Positions 49,120 through 59,625 are shown, counted from the stretch's first letter. The stretch: 64,000 nucleotides of DNA from Bradyrhizobium japonicum USDA 6 (GCF_000284375.1 NC_017249.1:5000001-5064000), one strand, 5' to 3'. Program-made: numbers and translations. Notes: generated from the letters alone by a model not told the origin.

Positions 49120-50148
49120 ATGAGCACGCGGGCCTTCATTACCGGTGTATCCGGAACGGAACTAACCGCCGTCGAGCGGGAGTTTATCCGTGCCGAACGC
49201 CCATGGGGCTTCATCCTCTTCAGGCGCAATGTCGATACGCCGGCTCAAGTTGCTGCGCTGGTTGCGGAATTGCGGGCGGTTGCGGGTGCGGCTGACGCGC
49301 CTGTCCTGATCGACCAGGAGGGGGGGCGGGTGCAGCGGCTGGGCCCACCGCACTGGCCGGTCTATCCGCCGGGCGCCATTTTCTCGACCTTGTACGACAC
49401 TGATTCGGTACTTGGACTGACGGCTGCGCGCCTCAGCGCCCGGCTGATTGCGTCTGATCTTGCCGATCTCGGCATTACCGTGGATTGCCTGCCGCTGGCT
49501 GACGTGCCGGTGCCGGGTGCCGATGCCGTCATTGGGAACAGGGCTTACGGCACTGAGCCGGGCAAGGTCGCCGCGATCGCGCGCGCGGTCACCGAGGGCC
49601 TGGAGCAGGGCGGCGTGCTGCCGGTTCTCAAGCACATTCCCGGCCATGGACGCGCCACCGCCGACACCCATTTCAAGCTGCCGACGGTCGATGCTCCGAG
49701 GGACGAACTCGACCGGACCGACTTTGCGGCATTCCAGCCGTTGGCCGACCTGCCGATGGCCATGACTGCACATGTTGTGTTTAGCGCGGTCGACCCCGCC
49801 CATCCGGCGACGACTTCTGCGACAATGATCACTCAGGTGATTCGCGGCGTGATCGGGTTCCAGGGTTTGTTAATGAGTGATGACGTGTCGATGAACGCGC
49901 TGTCGGGGAATATCGCCGAACGGACCCGCGCCATCTTCGCGGCCGGCTGCGACATGGCCTTGCATTGCAACGGCAACATCGAGGAGATGCGCGAGGTCGC
50001 CGGCCAGACACCTGAGCTGTCCGGCACGGCGCTGGCGCGGGCGAAGGCCGCACTAGCGTCGCGCAAGGCACCGCAGCCGTTCGACCGGGCGGCCGCACGC
50101 GCCGAACTGGACGCATTGATCGCACGGGCAAACACGGCATCCGCATGA
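49120..50148 (+). CDS. nagZ: Beta-N-acetylhexosaminidase (muropeptide recycling)
   Basis: 342 residues, glycoside hydrolase family 3, the short NagZ type. RPWGFILFRRNVDTPAQVAA and DQEGGRVQRL are typical, KHIPGHGRATADTHFKLPTV carries the conserved Lys-His and the catalytic loop with Asp-His, and LMSDDVSMNALSG holds the nucleophile Asp. NagZ removes GlcNAc from anhydro-muropeptides in the cytoplasm during wall recycling. Its stop overlaps the ATG of scpA by four bases (ATGA), so the two are translationally coupled. Confidence 0.95.
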   Translation: MSTRAFITGVSGTELTAVEREFIRAERPWGFILFRRNVDTPAQVAALVAELRAVAGAADAPVLIDQEGGRVQRLGPPHWPVYPPGAIFSTLYDTDSVLGLTAARLSARLIASDLADLGITVDCLPLADVPVPGADAVIGNRAYGTEPGKVAAIARAVTEGLEQGGVLPVLKHIPGHGRATADTHFKLPTVDAPRDELDRTDFAAFQPLADLPMAMTAHVVFSAVDPAHPATTSATMITQVIRGVIGFQGLLMSDDVSMNALSGNIAERTRAIFAAGCDMALHCNGNIEEMREVAGQTPELSGTALARAKAALASRKAPQPFDRAAARAELDALIARANTASA

Positions 50149-50984
50149 CCGCAGAAATCCTATCGTTTGAAACCGGGCGGCCCGCAGAGCTCGCCGAGGG
50201 TGAGCCGGCGTTGGTGGTGGACGTCGAAGGCTATGAGGGCCCGCTCGACCTGCTGCTCGCGCTGGCGCGGCAGCAGAAGGTCGATCTCGCCAAGATCTCG
50301 ATCCTGGCGCTGGCCGACCAGTACCTCCACTTCATCGAAGCCGCGCGAAAGATCCGGCTCGAGCTTGCCGCCGATTATCTCGTGATGGCGGCCTGGCTCG
50401 CCTTCCTGAAGTCGCGCCTGCTGTTGCCGGAGCCGCCGAGTGCGGAAGGCCCGAGCGCCGAAGAGATGGCGACCGCGCTCGCCAACCGCCTGCGCCGGCT
50501 GGAAGCCATTCGCGAAGCCGCCAACCGGCTGATGAACAGGCCGCAATTGCAGCGCGACATCTTCCCGCGCGGCGAGCCCGAGCACATCGCCGAGATCAAG
50601 CACCCAAAATACACTGCGACGCTGTACGACCTGCTCACCGCCTATGCCGCGCAGCGCCAGTCGCGCGTGCTTGCGAGCGTGCATCTGGCCAAGCGCACGG
50701 TGTGGTCGCTCGCCGAGGCGCGCGCCACGCTGGAGCGGCTGGTCGGCAGCATCAGCGAACAGGACGACTGGGGCGTTCTCGACGACTTCCTGGTCCGCCA
50801 CGTCGCCGATCCGACGCAGCGTGCGACGGTGTTCGCTTCGAGCTTTGCCGCCGCGCTCGAGCTCGTGCGCGAAGGTCAGCTCGAGCTGAACCAGAAAGAG
50901 GCGTTCGCGCCGATCTATTTCCGGAAGGGGCGCCCGAAACCGGTCGTGGACGCAGCTCCTGCGCCTGATGCGCCGGTCGGTTAA
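50145..50984 (+). CDS. scpA: Segregation and condensation protein A
   Basis: 279 residues. The kleisin of the SMC-ScpA-ScpB complex, which compacts and separates chromosomes. VDVEGYEGPLDLLLALARQQ, VDLAKISILALADQYLHFIE and LELAADYLVMAAWLAFLKSR are the well-known N-terminal signature; the C-terminal winged-helix region (RKGRPKPVV end) is shorter. It overlaps nagZ and is followed 21 bases later by scpB. Confidence 0.96.
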   Translation: MTAEILSFETGRPAELAEGEPALVVDVEGYEGPLDLLLALARQQKVDLAKISILALADQYLHFIEAARKIRLELAADYLVMAAWLAFLKSRLLLPEPPSAEGPSAEEMATALANRLRRLEAIREAANRLMNRPQLQRDIFPRGEPEHIAEIKHPKYTATLYDLLTAYAAQRQSRVLASVHLAKRTVWSLAEARATLERLVGSISEQDDWGVLDDFLVRHVADPTQRATVFASSFAAALELVREGQLELNQKEAFAPIYFRKGRPKPVVDAAPAPDAPVG

Positions 50985-51005
50985 GTGCAAGAAGGAGAAG
51001 CTGCC

Positions 51006-51755
51006 ATGGCAAGCCTGGCTGAAGTGCGGGTAGAAGAGGCCGAGCCGATGGAGAACGAGTCCCAGGCACGTCCTGAAGAGCTGCGGCTGCTGGAAGCGCT
51101 GCTGTTTGCTTCGAATGAACCGCTGGACACCGCGACGCTGGCCAAGCGCATGCCTGATGGCGTCGACGTCAAGGCTGCGCTCGAGCAGCTCCAGGCCGAC
51201 TATGCCTTGCGCGGCGTCAATCTCGTGCGCGTCGCCAACAAATGGACCTTCCGTACCGCCGGCGATCTCGCCTGGCTGATGACGCGGGAGAGCACCGAGA
51301 CCCGCCGCCTGTCGCGCGCCGCGATCGAGGTGCTGGCGATCATCGCCTATCACCAGCCGGTGACGCGCGCCGAGATCGAAGAGATCCGCGGCGTCGTCAC
51401 CTCGAAGGGCACGCTCGATGTGCTGCTGGAGACCGGCTGGATCAAGCCGCGCGGACGTCGCAAGACGCCCGGCCGCCCCTTGACCTTCGGAACCACCGAG
51501 GACTTCCTGTCCCAGTTCACGCTGGAACAGCTTGGCGATCTGCCGGGCCTGGAGGAGCTGAAGGGCACGGGCCTGCTGGATTCGCGCCTGCCGACCGGAT
51601 TCAGCGTGCCGACCCCATCGGATGACCCGCAGCTGCGCGAGGACGAGGATCCGTTGGAACCGGGCGAGGACCTGGATCTGGCGCTGGCGCCTGCGGTCGA
51701 GCCCGAGACGCCGGAAGGCGGCAATGCGGGCGGCGAGGGTGGCAGCGAAGACTGA
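51006..51755 (+). CDS. scpB: Segregation and condensation protein B
   Basis: 249 residues from the ATG at 51006, preceded by AAGGAG at 50990-50995; a GTG at 50985 is less likely. Two winged-helix domains: LRLLEALLFASNEPLDTATL and LSRAAIEVLAIIAYHQPVTR with EIRGVVTSKGTLDVLLETGW and TTEDFLSQFTLEQLGDLPGL. It dimerises and clamps ScpA on SMC. The acidic, Pro-rich C-terminal tail (ALAPAVEPETPEGG) is longer than in Firmicutes, as in other rhizobia. The tat genes follow after 167 bases. Confidence 0.95.
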   Translation: MASLAEVRVEEAEPMENESQARPEELRLLEALLFASNEPLDTATLAKRMPDGVDVKAALEQLQADYALRGVNLVRVANKWTFRTAGDLAWLMTRESTETRRLSRAAIEVLAIIAYHQPVTRAEIEEIRGVVTSKGTLDVLLETGWIKPRGRRKTPGRPLTFGTTEDFLSQFTLEQLGDLPGLEELKGTGLLDSRLPTGFSVPTPSDDPQLREDEDPLEPGEDLDLALAPAVEPETPEGGNAGGEGGSED

Positions 51756-51922
51756 CGTCCCGGCCGTTCAGAGGCTCCCTGCGACCAGTTAACACTGGCA
51801 AGATTACGTAGCGCCAACAGCGAATTGGCGCTGCCTTGGTCCTTGTTTTTGAGGCCTGCCGAGCCTAGGTTTCGGGGAAGATCGGCCGGGTCCCCGGCCA
51901 AGTGTGTTTGGAGGGTTGCAGG

Positions 51923-52159
51923 ATGGGTTCGCTTAGCATTTGGCACTGGATCCTCGTGATCGCAGTCGTCCTGCTGCTGTTCGGCCGCGGCAAGATTTCG
52001 GATCTGATGGGCGACGTGGCCCAGGGCATCAAGGCCTTCAAGAAGGGCATGCAGGACGACGACAAGGTCGCCGACAAGCCTGAGCCGGCCAAGTCGATCG
52101 AGCACGCCGCCGCGCCGCCGACCGCGACCCGGTCCGACGTCGGCAGCAAGGCCGTCTGA
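51923..52159 (+). CDS. tatA: Sec-independent protein translocase protein TatA
   Basis: 78 residues from the ATG at 51923 (GGAGGG at 51910-51915). The N-terminal transmembrane helix [20 protein letters not shown] is followed by the amphipathic helix ([20 protein letters not shown]) with the FGRGKI hinge and FKKG, then a charged tail. TatA multimers form the protein-conducting part of the twin-arginine system. This window has several likely clients: the MBL hydrolase at 3191, the Vgb-like protein at 448 and the sulfatase at 62673. Confidence 0.96.
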   Translation: MGSLSIWHWILVIAVVLLLFGRGKISDLMGDVAQGIKAFKKGMQDDDKVADKPEPAKSIEHAAAPPTATRSDVGSKAV

Positions 52160-52245
52160 GTAAGCGTACGCGAGACGCGGGTGACGGCGCCGATCCTAAG
52201 CGCGAAGGATTGGGCCGGTCGCGGCTGGCGTGAACGGAAGACCTC

Positions 52246-52785
52246 ATGTTCGACATCGGGTGGAGTGAACTGGTCCTGATCGGGGTCGTGGCCTTGGTCG
52301 CCATCGGCCCGAAAGAGCTGCCGGGCGTGCTGCGCATGGTTGGGCAGTGGATGGGCAAGGCCCGCAAGATGGCGGCCGAATTCCAGGGCCAATTCCAGGA
52401 AGCGATGCGCGAGGCCGAAATGGCCGACCTCAAGAAGAGCTTCGACGAGGTCAAGGAAGCCGCTTCCGGCTTTGCCGGCAACAACCTGATGACCTCGCTC
52501 CAGAAGGACGTCAGCGACGCGCTCCGCGTCGATGCGCTGGACAAGCCGGCCGAGACCGCCGCGACCACCGCCGTCGAAGCGACTTCAAGTGAAACGCCGG
52601 CGATTTCAAGCGAAACGCCGGCGACACCGACCACGCCGGAAGCGCCGACGCCCGAGACCTTCGTGGAAGCCGAGGCGCATGCGGCCGTGAACGAGCCGCT
52701 CGCGATCACCCGCGAGGTCGAGCAGGCCCAGGTCATTCAAGACACTGCGCCACCTGAGGCGGTCAAGGACGTCAAAGCGTCATGA
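52246..52785 (+). CDS. tatB: Sec-independent protein translocase protein TatB
   Basis: 179 residues. [20 protein letters not shown], then [20 protein letters not shown], is the diagnostic TatB start: one membrane helix with an early Glu and a GPKELP hinge, followed by a long amphipathic helix ([20 protein letters not shown]). A duplicated SSETPA stretch and Thr/Pro-rich tail follow. TatB works with TatC to bind twin-arginine signal peptides. Its stop overlaps the tatC ATG by four bases. Confidence 0.96.
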   Translation: MFDIGWSELVLIGVVALVAIGPKELPGVLRMVGQWMGKARKMAAEFQGQFQEAMREAEMADLKKSFDEVKEAASGFAGNNLMTSLQKDVSDALRVDALDKPAETAATTAVEATSSETPAISSETPATPTTPEAPTPETFVEAEAHAAVNEPLAITREVEQAQVIQDTAPPEAVKDVKAS

Positions 52786-53594
52786 GCGACGCCGATATCG
52801 AGGCCAGCAAAGCCCCTCTGATGGACCACCTGATCGAGCTGCGGTCGCGGCTGATCAAGGCACTGCTTGGCTTTGGCGTGGCCTTCATCTTCTGCTTCTT
52901 CTTCGCCAAGCAGATCTACAACGTGCTGGTCTGGCCGTTCGTGTGGGTCGCGGGTCCCGAGAATTCGAAGTTCATCTACACGGCGCTGCTGGAATATTTC
53001 ATCACCCAGCTCAAGCTCGCGTTGTTCGGCGCCGGCTTCATCTCGTTCCCGATCGTCGCGACGCAGATCTACAAGTTCGTCGCGCCCGGGCTCTACAAGC
53101 ACGAGAAGCAGGCCTTCCTGCCGTATCTGGTCGCGACCCCGTTCTTCTTCGTGCTCGGCGCGGCGCTGGTCTATTTCGTGGTGCTGCCGATGCTGGTCCG
53201 CTTCTCGCTCGGCATGCAGCAGGCCGGCAGCGACGAGACCGCGCAGATCCAGCTGCTGCCCAAGGTCGGCGAATATCTGTCGCTGATGATGTCGCTGATC
53301 TTCGCCTTCGGCATCGCCTTCCAGCTTCCGGTGATCCTGACGCTGCTCGGGCGCATTGGCATCGTCACCTCGAAAATGCTGCGTGAGAAGCGCCGCTATT
53401 TCATCGTCATCGCCTTCGTCATCGCAGCCGTGCTGACCCCGCCGGACGTGCTCAGCCAGTGCTCGCTCGCGATCCCCTTGCTCGCGCTCTACGAGGGCTC
53501 GATCATCGCGGTCGGGATGGTGGAGAAGAAGGCGGCGGCGTCGCAGGCCGCCACCGGGACCGACGTGTCGACGCCGCCCAATCCGGCGGAGTAG
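52782..53594 (+). CDS. tatC: Sec-independent protein translocase protein TatC
   Basis: 270 residues with six membrane helices. [20 protein letters not shown] at the N-terminus, [40 protein letters not shown], and [20 protein letters not shown] are signature segments of TatC, the receptor for twin-arginine signals. It completes the operon tatA-tatB-tatC. The 192 bases to serS are filled by a double-hairpin repeat. Confidence 0.97.
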   Translation: MSDADIEASKAPLMDHLIELRSRLIKALLGFGVAFIFCFFFAKQIYNVLVWPFVWVAGPENSKFIYTALLEYFITQLKLALFGAGFISFPIVATQIYKFVAPGLYKHEKQAFLPYLVATPFFFVLGAALVYFVVLPMLVRFSLGMQQAGSDETAQIQLLPKVGEYLSLMMSLIFAFGIAFQLPVILTLLGRIGIVTSKMLREKRRYFIVIAFVIAAVLTPPDVLSQCSLAIPLLALYEGSIIAVGMVEKKAAASQAATGTDVSTPPNPAE

Positions 53595-53611
53595 GGCCAG
53601 GATTCGCTGTC

Positions 53612-53705
53612 ATTCCCCGCGAAAGCGGGGAATCCAGTACGCCGAAGCCCCTCGGAGAATCACTGCTGTCTCTGGAATACCGGATCGCCCGCTTTCGCGG
53701 GCGAT
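53612..53705. repeat. Double-hairpin intergenic repeat
   Basis: Two perfect 9-bp hairpins frame the element: attccccgc-gaaa-gcggggaat (53612-53633) and atcgcccgc-tttc-gcgggcgat (53684-53705). The arms atcgcccgc/gcgggcgat recur at 59353-59392. Both copies continue with ccagta after a hairpin. It probably belongs to a dispersed family and may also terminate tatC transcription. Confidence 0.75.
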
Positions 53706-53771
53706 GACGCCTGTGGTAGTGGGAAGCGCGATGCAAGCTCCCAACATACCGCGTTGGCTGTTGCGCGCTGA

Positions 53772-55118
<1,347 letters not shown>

Positions 55119-55219
55119 CGCGTTTTCGAGCGAAGTCGATACCGGTTCGCGTCAAGAAAACGCGTCAAACAAGATAAAAATCTGGACTCCCGTTCCGATT
55201 CTATCGGAACGGGAGTCCA
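55119..55219. repeat. Intergenic repeat ending in a 16-bp perfect hairpin
   Basis: Directly after serS, cgttttcgagcgaagtcgat and ggttcgcgtcaagaaaacgc form the first arm pair (gcgttttc/gaaaacgc), followed by a hairpin with arms tggactcccgttccga (55183-55198) and tcggaacgggagtcca (55204-55219) around ttcta. A run of A (ataaaaa) lies between. This matches a very common Bradyrhizobium intergenic element as I recall it, and could act as a bidirectional terminator. Confidence 0.8.
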
Positions 55220-55315
55220 AGGCGTGTTGCCACGCTGTCACGCAGAAACGTTTGGTTGCGAAGATCGGGTGGCTGGTTATTCTGCCGGCCACCCGACAAC
55301 ACGAACTCACCGTCC

Positions 55316-55678
55316 ATGGCCTTGCACCGCGACATCTTCTGGGTCGGTAGACAATGGGCGGTGACAGGTGCCGGTATCCAGGCTGTCGATCAGCGTCTGC
55401 GTGGTGTGCTCGACATCGCGATCGCGCGGCTCTGGGATGATGATCTCGTGTGCAGCCGGCGGGCCAAGCCCGGCGTGAATGCTGCGGATTTTGACAAGGC
55501 ACTGACCGTAGCGCGCGAACGCTTTCCGCAGACGCCGGAGCCGGACCCGATCCTCGCGCACTTGGAGGCGCTCGGGGTGGTCGAGGCTCCCGTCGTGAGC
55601 CTGGTGGTGCCGGCGATGAAGCTGCGTGCGGAAGGCAGGCTTGCACGCTTCCTGCCGCAATGGCGCATCCGCAGGTAG
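55316..55678 (+). CDS. Conserved hypothetical protein between serS and surE
   Basis: 120 residues from the ATG at 55316; an in-frame ATG at 55256 lies against the repeat element. The start MALHRDIFWVGRQWAVTGAG, then GIQAVDQRLRGVLDIAIARL, FDKALTVARERFP and a late VVSLVVPAMKLRAEGRLARF suggest a small mixed alpha/beta cytoplasmic protein. There is no signal peptide or metal motif. I recall similar proteins in Bradyrhizobium without function. It overlaps a leftover frame of surE's upstream region but ends 104 bases before surE. Confidence 0.65.
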   Translation: MALHRDIFWVGRQWAVTGAGIQAVDQRLRGVLDIAIARLWDDDLVCSRRAKPGVNAADFDKALTVARERFPQTPEPDPILAHLEALGVVEAPVVSLVVPAMKLRAEGRLARFLPQWRIRR

Positions 55679-55782
55679 CAGGACCAGGCTGGGAACCCGC
55701 CGCCGGACCCTGTCGGCCGGTTTGCCTGATCGGCCTCGGCCGGATAAGACGGCTCAGACCCGCTTCAGGAACGATTTTTAAT

Positions 55783-56550
55783 ATGCGCATTCTCTGCACC
55801 AATGACGACGGCATTCACGCCCCCGGCCTCAAGGTCGTGGAGGAGATCGCGCGCGCATTGTCCGACGACGTCTGGGTCGTGGCGCCCGAGCTCGACCAGT
55901 CCGGGGTGTCGCATTCGCTCTCGCTGAACGATCCGCTGCGCCTGCGCGAGGTCGGACCAAGGCACTTCGCCGTGCGCGGCACGCCGACCGACTGCGTCAT
56001 CATGGGCGCGCGCCATATCCTCGGCACCAAGCCACCGGACCTCGTCCTGTCCGGCGTCAACAAGGGCCGCAACGTCGCCGAGGACGTGGTCTATTCCGGC
56101 ACCATCGCCGGCGCGCTGGAGGGCACCATCCTGGGGCTGCCGTCTTTCGCCCTGTCGCAGGAGTTCAGCGTCGAGACGCGCGAGCGCCCGCTTTGGGATA
56201 CCGCGCTCAAATTCGGACCCGACATCCTGCGCAAGGTGATCGCCGCCGGCATCCCGAAGGACACCGTCATCAACGTCAATTTCCCGGCCTGTACGCCGGA
56301 AGAGGTGCTCGGCATCCGCGTCACCCGCCAGGGCAAGCGCAATCTCGGCTTCCTCAGGATCGACGAGCGCAGGGACGGCCGCAACAATCCCTATTTCTGG
56401 ATCGGCTTCGAGCGCGCCGCGATGATGGATACGCCTGCCGAAGGCACCGATCTGGCGGCGCTGCGCGAGCGCTATGTCTCCGTCACGCCGCTCCGGCTCG
56501 ACCGCACCAATGAGGCGTTTTCCGAAGCGCTGAGCGCGACGCTGAAGTAA
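55783..56550 (+). CDS. surE: 5'/3'-nucleotidase SurE
   Basis: 255 residues from the ATG at 55783; earlier in-frame starts lack the conserved MRILCTNDDGIHAPG opening. Metal ligands are Asp8 and Asp9 in TNDDG, Ser in DQSGVSHSLSL and Asn in GVNKGRN; SGTIAGALEG is also typical. It dephosphorylates nucleoside monophosphates and short polyphosphates and acts with Pcm in stress survival. In many proteobacteria the order is surE-pcm-nlpD; here it is surE-receiver(reverse)-pcm-LysM/LytM gene. Confidence 0.95.
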   Translation: MRILCTNDDGIHAPGLKVVEEIARALSDDVWVVAPELDQSGVSHSLSLNDPLRLREVGPRHFAVRGTPTDCVIMGARHILGTKPPDLVLSGVNKGRNVAEDVVYSGTIAGALEGTILGLPSFALSQEFSVETRERPLWDTALKFGPDILRKVIAAGIPKDTVINVNFPACTPEEVLGIRVTRQGKRNLGFLRIDERRDGRNNPYFWIGFERAAMMDTPAEGTDLAALRERYVSVTPLRLDRTNEAFSEALSATLK

Positions 56551-56553
56551 TCG

Positions 56554-56925
56554 CTAGCCGCCGCGAAGGGCGGCTTCGATGGTCTTGCCGAGCGCGTCGA
56601 GCTGGAACGGCTTCTGCAGCGCCGGCCGGTCGCGGTACTGCTCGGGCAGGCCGGAGGAGCCGTAGCCGGTGGCGAAGATGAACGGGCAGCCCTTCGCCCT
56701 GATCACATCGGCGACCGGAGAGATGACCTTGCCGTTGACGTTGACGTCGAGGATGGCGATGTCGAACTCGGTCGCCTGGGCGAGCCGCAGGGCCTCGGTG
56801 ATATCGCCGGCCTCGGCGGCCACCTTGTAGCCGAGCTCTTCGAGCATATCCGCGACCATCATCCTGATCATCACCTCGTCCTCGACGAGGAATACAGAGC
56901 GGCCCGAAAGCCCTGTCGCGGTCAT
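56554..56925 (-). CDS. Single-domain response regulator
   Basis: 123 residues from the ATG at 56925 (AAGGA about ten bases upstream). One receiver domain: FLVEDEVMIRMMVADMLEEL, phosphoacceptor Asp60 in IAILDVNVNGKVI, FATGYGSSGLPEQYRDRPAL and LQKPFQLDALGKTIEAAL with the conserved Lys. It resembles alphaproteobacterial receivers such as those in general-stress or chemotaxis-like circuits. No output domain. It lies on the opposite strand between surE and pcm, ending three bases from surE's stop, so it is an insertion into a classic gene order. Confidence 0.9.
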   Translation of the reverse strand: MTATGLSGRSVFLVEDEVMIRMMVADMLEELGYKVAAEAGDITEALRLAQATEFDIAILDVNVNGKVISPVADVIRAKGCPFIFATGYGSSGLPEQYRDRPALQKPFQLDALGKTIEAALRGG

Positions 56926-57162
56926 AGTCGTTGAGTCCTTGCCCATTTGCGGAAAACGTTCGCAGATAACGCGAATCGACGCAATGCGCGTTTCGGCGAG
57001 CGGACACCTGAAAATGGTCTTTGCAGCCAACCCGTTGCAAGCCGATTTATGGTCCAATACCGCGCCCGAACGGCTATCATGGGTTCCTGGGTAGGAACAG
57101 GATTCCTGCCCCGGGTCTTAACGAGACACGTGGCCCCGGACCCGACGAGACGATAAGCAGCG

Positions 57163-57813
57163 ATGACCTCCGATCAGCACCCGCCGGAAAAGATGATGTT
57201 TCAGCTCTCGCTGAGGCGCCGCGGCATCAGCGATCAGGCGGTGCTGCGAACCATGGAGGAGGTGCCGCGCGATCTGTTCGTCGAGGAGGCCGATCGCGAC
57301 GCCGCCTATCGTGACAGCGCGCTGCCGATCGCCTGCGGGCAGACCATCAGCCAGCCCTTCGTCGTCGCCTACATGACCGAGCAACTGCAGCTCCAGAAGA
57401 AGCACCGCGTGCTCGAGATCGGCGCCGGCTCGGGCTATCAGGCCGCCGTGCTGTCGCGTCTCGCGGGCCAGGTGCTGACCGTCGAGCGCTACCGCAAGCT
57501 CGCGGAGGCGGCACGCGCCCGGCTCGAAAAGCTCGGCTGTCACAATGTCGAGGTGATGCTCGGCGACGGCCTCAACCTGCCGGCCAATATCGGCCCGTTC
57601 GACCGCATCATCGTGACCGCCGCGATGGAGCAGCTTCCGGAGAACCTGGTCGAGCGGCTGGAGGTCGGCGGCATCCTGATCGCGCCCATCGGCCCGCACC
57701 ATGGTGTGCAGACGCTGGTCCGCTTCAGCCGGACCGAAGCCGGGATCGAGCGCAAGGAACTCGTCGAGGTCCGCTTCGTGCCGGCGCTGCCCGGGGTGGC
57801 GCGGGAGCTGTAG
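57163..57813 (+). CDS. pcm: Protein-L-isoaspartate O-methyltransferase
   Basis: 216 residues. SAM-binding motif I is [20 protein letters not shown], with post-[13 protein letters not shown] and motif [22 protein letters not shown]; the substrate region [20 protein letters not shown] is the family hallmark. It methylates isoaspartyl residues in damaged proteins to start their repair. It is divergent from the receiver gene and lies 110 bases before the LysM/LytM gene. Confidence 0.95.
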   Translation: MTSDQHPPEKMMFQLSLRRRGISDQAVLRTMEEVPRDLFVEEADRDAAYRDSALPIACGQTISQPFVVAYMTEQLQLQKKHRVLEIGAGSGYQAAVLSRLAGQVLTVERYRKLAEAARARLEKLGCHNVEVMLGDGLNLPANIGPFDRIIVTAAMEQLPENLVERLEVGGILIAPIGPHHGVQTLVRFSRTEAGIERKELVEVRFVPALPGVAREL

Positions 57814-57922
57814 ATCTCCGGATCGGCTGTGCCGCCAACATCTTATTGGGAGGGTTAAGCCGTTATTTACTCGGCGCGTGTTTACTTAAAAGACCAGTTC
57901 TGTTGCGTACGAGTGAGTAACC

Positions 57923-59305
57923 ATGTCTATCGTCGCCGAGTTGCTTTACTCGCGCCGCGTACCGCAGGTCGCGGCGCTGGCGCTGATCTCCTTCAGCTTC
58001 GCAGGGTGCAGCGCCGACATGTCGTCGCGCCTGTCCCAGTCGAACTTCTCCAACCCCTTCTCGTCTGATCAGACCGGTTCGGTGCAGCAGGCACCGCCGC
58101 CGCAGCGTGAGCTGCCGCAATATTCGCGGCCGCAGACGCAGCCCGGTTATTATCAGTCGCAGCCCTTGCCGCCGCCGGCGGTCTCCGCGCCGCAATCTTA
58201 CCCCGTCACCGGGGGTGGTGGCGTGTCCGGGGGCGGCCGTGGCGTCAGTTCCTACGCGCCCCCGGCGCAGCCGCATCTTGAAACCACGGCCACCGTGCCG
58301 CCGCGCTCGGTCGCGGCCGCCCAGCCGGCCGGCGGGACCAAGATCATCGTCGGCACCAGCGACACGCTCGACGTGCTCGCCAAGCGCTATCGCGTCACGC
58401 CACAGGCGATCCTCGCCGCCAACGGCTACAAGGGCCCGCGCGCGCTCTCGCCCGGTCAGCAACTGATCATCCCGCATCCGGCCACAGCCGCTGCGCCCGC
58501 ACCGGCGATGGCTCCTGTCGCGGCGGCTCCCGCGATGGCGCCTGCTGCGAAGCCGGTTGCAGCTGTCGTCGCACCATCGAGCACACACTTCGTTAACCAC
58601 GGCGACACGCTCGCCAGCATTGCCCGCAAGAACCACATCTCGTCGGCCGAGCTTGCCCGTGCCAACGGCCTCGATCCGTCGGCCAAGCTCAAGCTCGGCA
58701 CCAGGCTGACCGTGCCAGGCGCCAAGACCGCCGCCGTTGCGGCGCCGGTTGCTGCGGCCCCTGTCGCGGGGACGCTGCAGCCCGTTGCGGTTGCTCCCGC
58801 ACCCGCCACCAAGATGGCCGCTGTTGCCGCACCCGTGCAAAGCGCGCGTCTGGCCCAGGCCACGACCAATGTCGAAGAGAAGGCCGCAGAGGCTCCGGCG
58901 AAAGCTGCGGAGACCACCAGTGCGCTGCCGACATTCCGCTGGCCGGTGCGTGGCAAGGTGGTCACGAGCTATGGCGCCAAGACCAATGGCAAGTCCAACG
59001 ACGGCATCAATCTCGCGGTGCCCGAGGGGACGCCGGTCAAGGCGGCGGAAGACGGCGTCGTCGCCTATTCAGGCAACGAGCTCAAAGGTTACGGCAATCT
59101 GGTCCTGGTTCGGCACTCCAACGGCTACGTCACCGCATATGCCCATGCGAGTGAGCTGATGGTGAAGCGCGGCGATACCATCAAGCGCGGTCAGGTCATT
59201 GCCAAGTCGGGTCAATCCGGGGAGGTGGCGTCGCCGCAGCTCCACTTCGAGATCCGTAAGGGATCGAGTCCGGTTGACCCGCTTCAATTCCTGAACGGGG
59301 CGTGA
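57923..59305 (+). CDS. LysM/LytM lipoprotein (NlpD-like) with degenerate LytM domain
   Basis: 460 residues. The N-terminus has a hydrophobic stretch and lipobox FAGC (ALALISFSFAGCSADM), so it is probably a lipoprotein. Pro/Gln-rich linker; two LysM domains (about 137-181 IIVGTSDTLDVLAKRYRVTP and 222-266 HFVNHGDTLASIARKNHISS); Ala-rich linker; M23/LytM domain (about 346-455). In active M23 enzymes the zinc ligands are HxxxD and HxH; here they read Asn359...Asn363 (SNDGIN) and Gln439-Leu-His441, so three of four are lost. It therefore probably binds and activates amidases, as NlpD does, rather than cutting peptidoglycan itself. Confidence 0.9.
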   Translation: MSIVAELLYSRRVPQVAALALISFSFAGCSADMSSRLSQSNFSNPFSSDQTGSVQQAPPPQRELPQYSRPQTQPGYYQSQPLPPPAVSAPQSYPVTGGGGVSGGGRGVSSYAPPAQPHLETTATVPPRSVAAAQPAGGTKIIVGTSDTLDVLAKRYRVTPQAILAANGYKGPRALSPGQQLIIPHPATAAAPAPAMAPVAAAPAMAPAAKPVAAVVAPSSTHFVNHGDTLASIARKNHISSAELARANGLDPSAKLKLGTRLTVPGAKTAAVAAPVAAAPVAGTLQPVAVAPAPATKMAAVAAPVQSARLAQATTNVEEKAAEAPAKAAETTSALPTFRWPVRGKVVTSYGAKTNGKSNDGINLAVPEGTPVKAAEDGVVAYSGNELKGYGNLVLVRHSNGYVTAYAHASELMVKRGDTIKRGQVIAKSGQSGEVASPQLHFEIRKGSSPVDPLQFLNGA

Positions 59306-59352
59306 GGCGCGGGCCCACAGAGTAGGGCACGCAATCACCACGAGTAGCTGTC

Positions 59353-59392
59353 ATCGCCCGCCTTGTGCGCATTGCGCACTGGTGCGGGCGAT
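59353..59392. repeat. Intergenic repeat hairpin sharing arms with 53684-53705
   Basis: atcgcccgc (59353-59361) and gcgggcgat (59384-59392) are the same arms as in the tatC-serS repeat. The loop here holds another perfect dyad, gtgcgc-att-gcgcac. The following ccagtattcc also resembles the other copy. Confidence 0.7.
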
Positions 59393-59480
59393 CCAGTATT
59401 CCAAGGGCGGCGGTCGCCGCGCCGAGAAGCTGCCTCGAACCGTGGCGTATTGAGGCTTTTGTGTCCGGACAATCAATTTT

Positions 59481-59507
59481 TGAAAAACAACCCCATGCAA
59501 AGTAGCC
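59481..59507. repeat. Dispersed repeat, copy 2 (inverted exact match to 43835-43861)
   Basis: The 27 bases including aaaaacaaccccatgcaaag are the exact reverse complement of the segment at 43835-43861. It lies in gene-free DNA 119 bases before the FixK-type box. Confidence 0.8.
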
Positions 59508-59625
59508 GATGGCTGTCGGTGGGATGTCCTACTGTTCTGAATCTGCTTCGGTTTTGATGACGCCGCGGACATCGCGAGGCTTGCTGGCGACCCCGCGCCA
59601 TCGTGAATGACCCAACCGGGAGCCT

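Noticed and set aside
59363..59557. 64-codon frame upstream of the FGE gene
   Set aside because: It is made of two repeat elements and has no SD or recognisable protein character.
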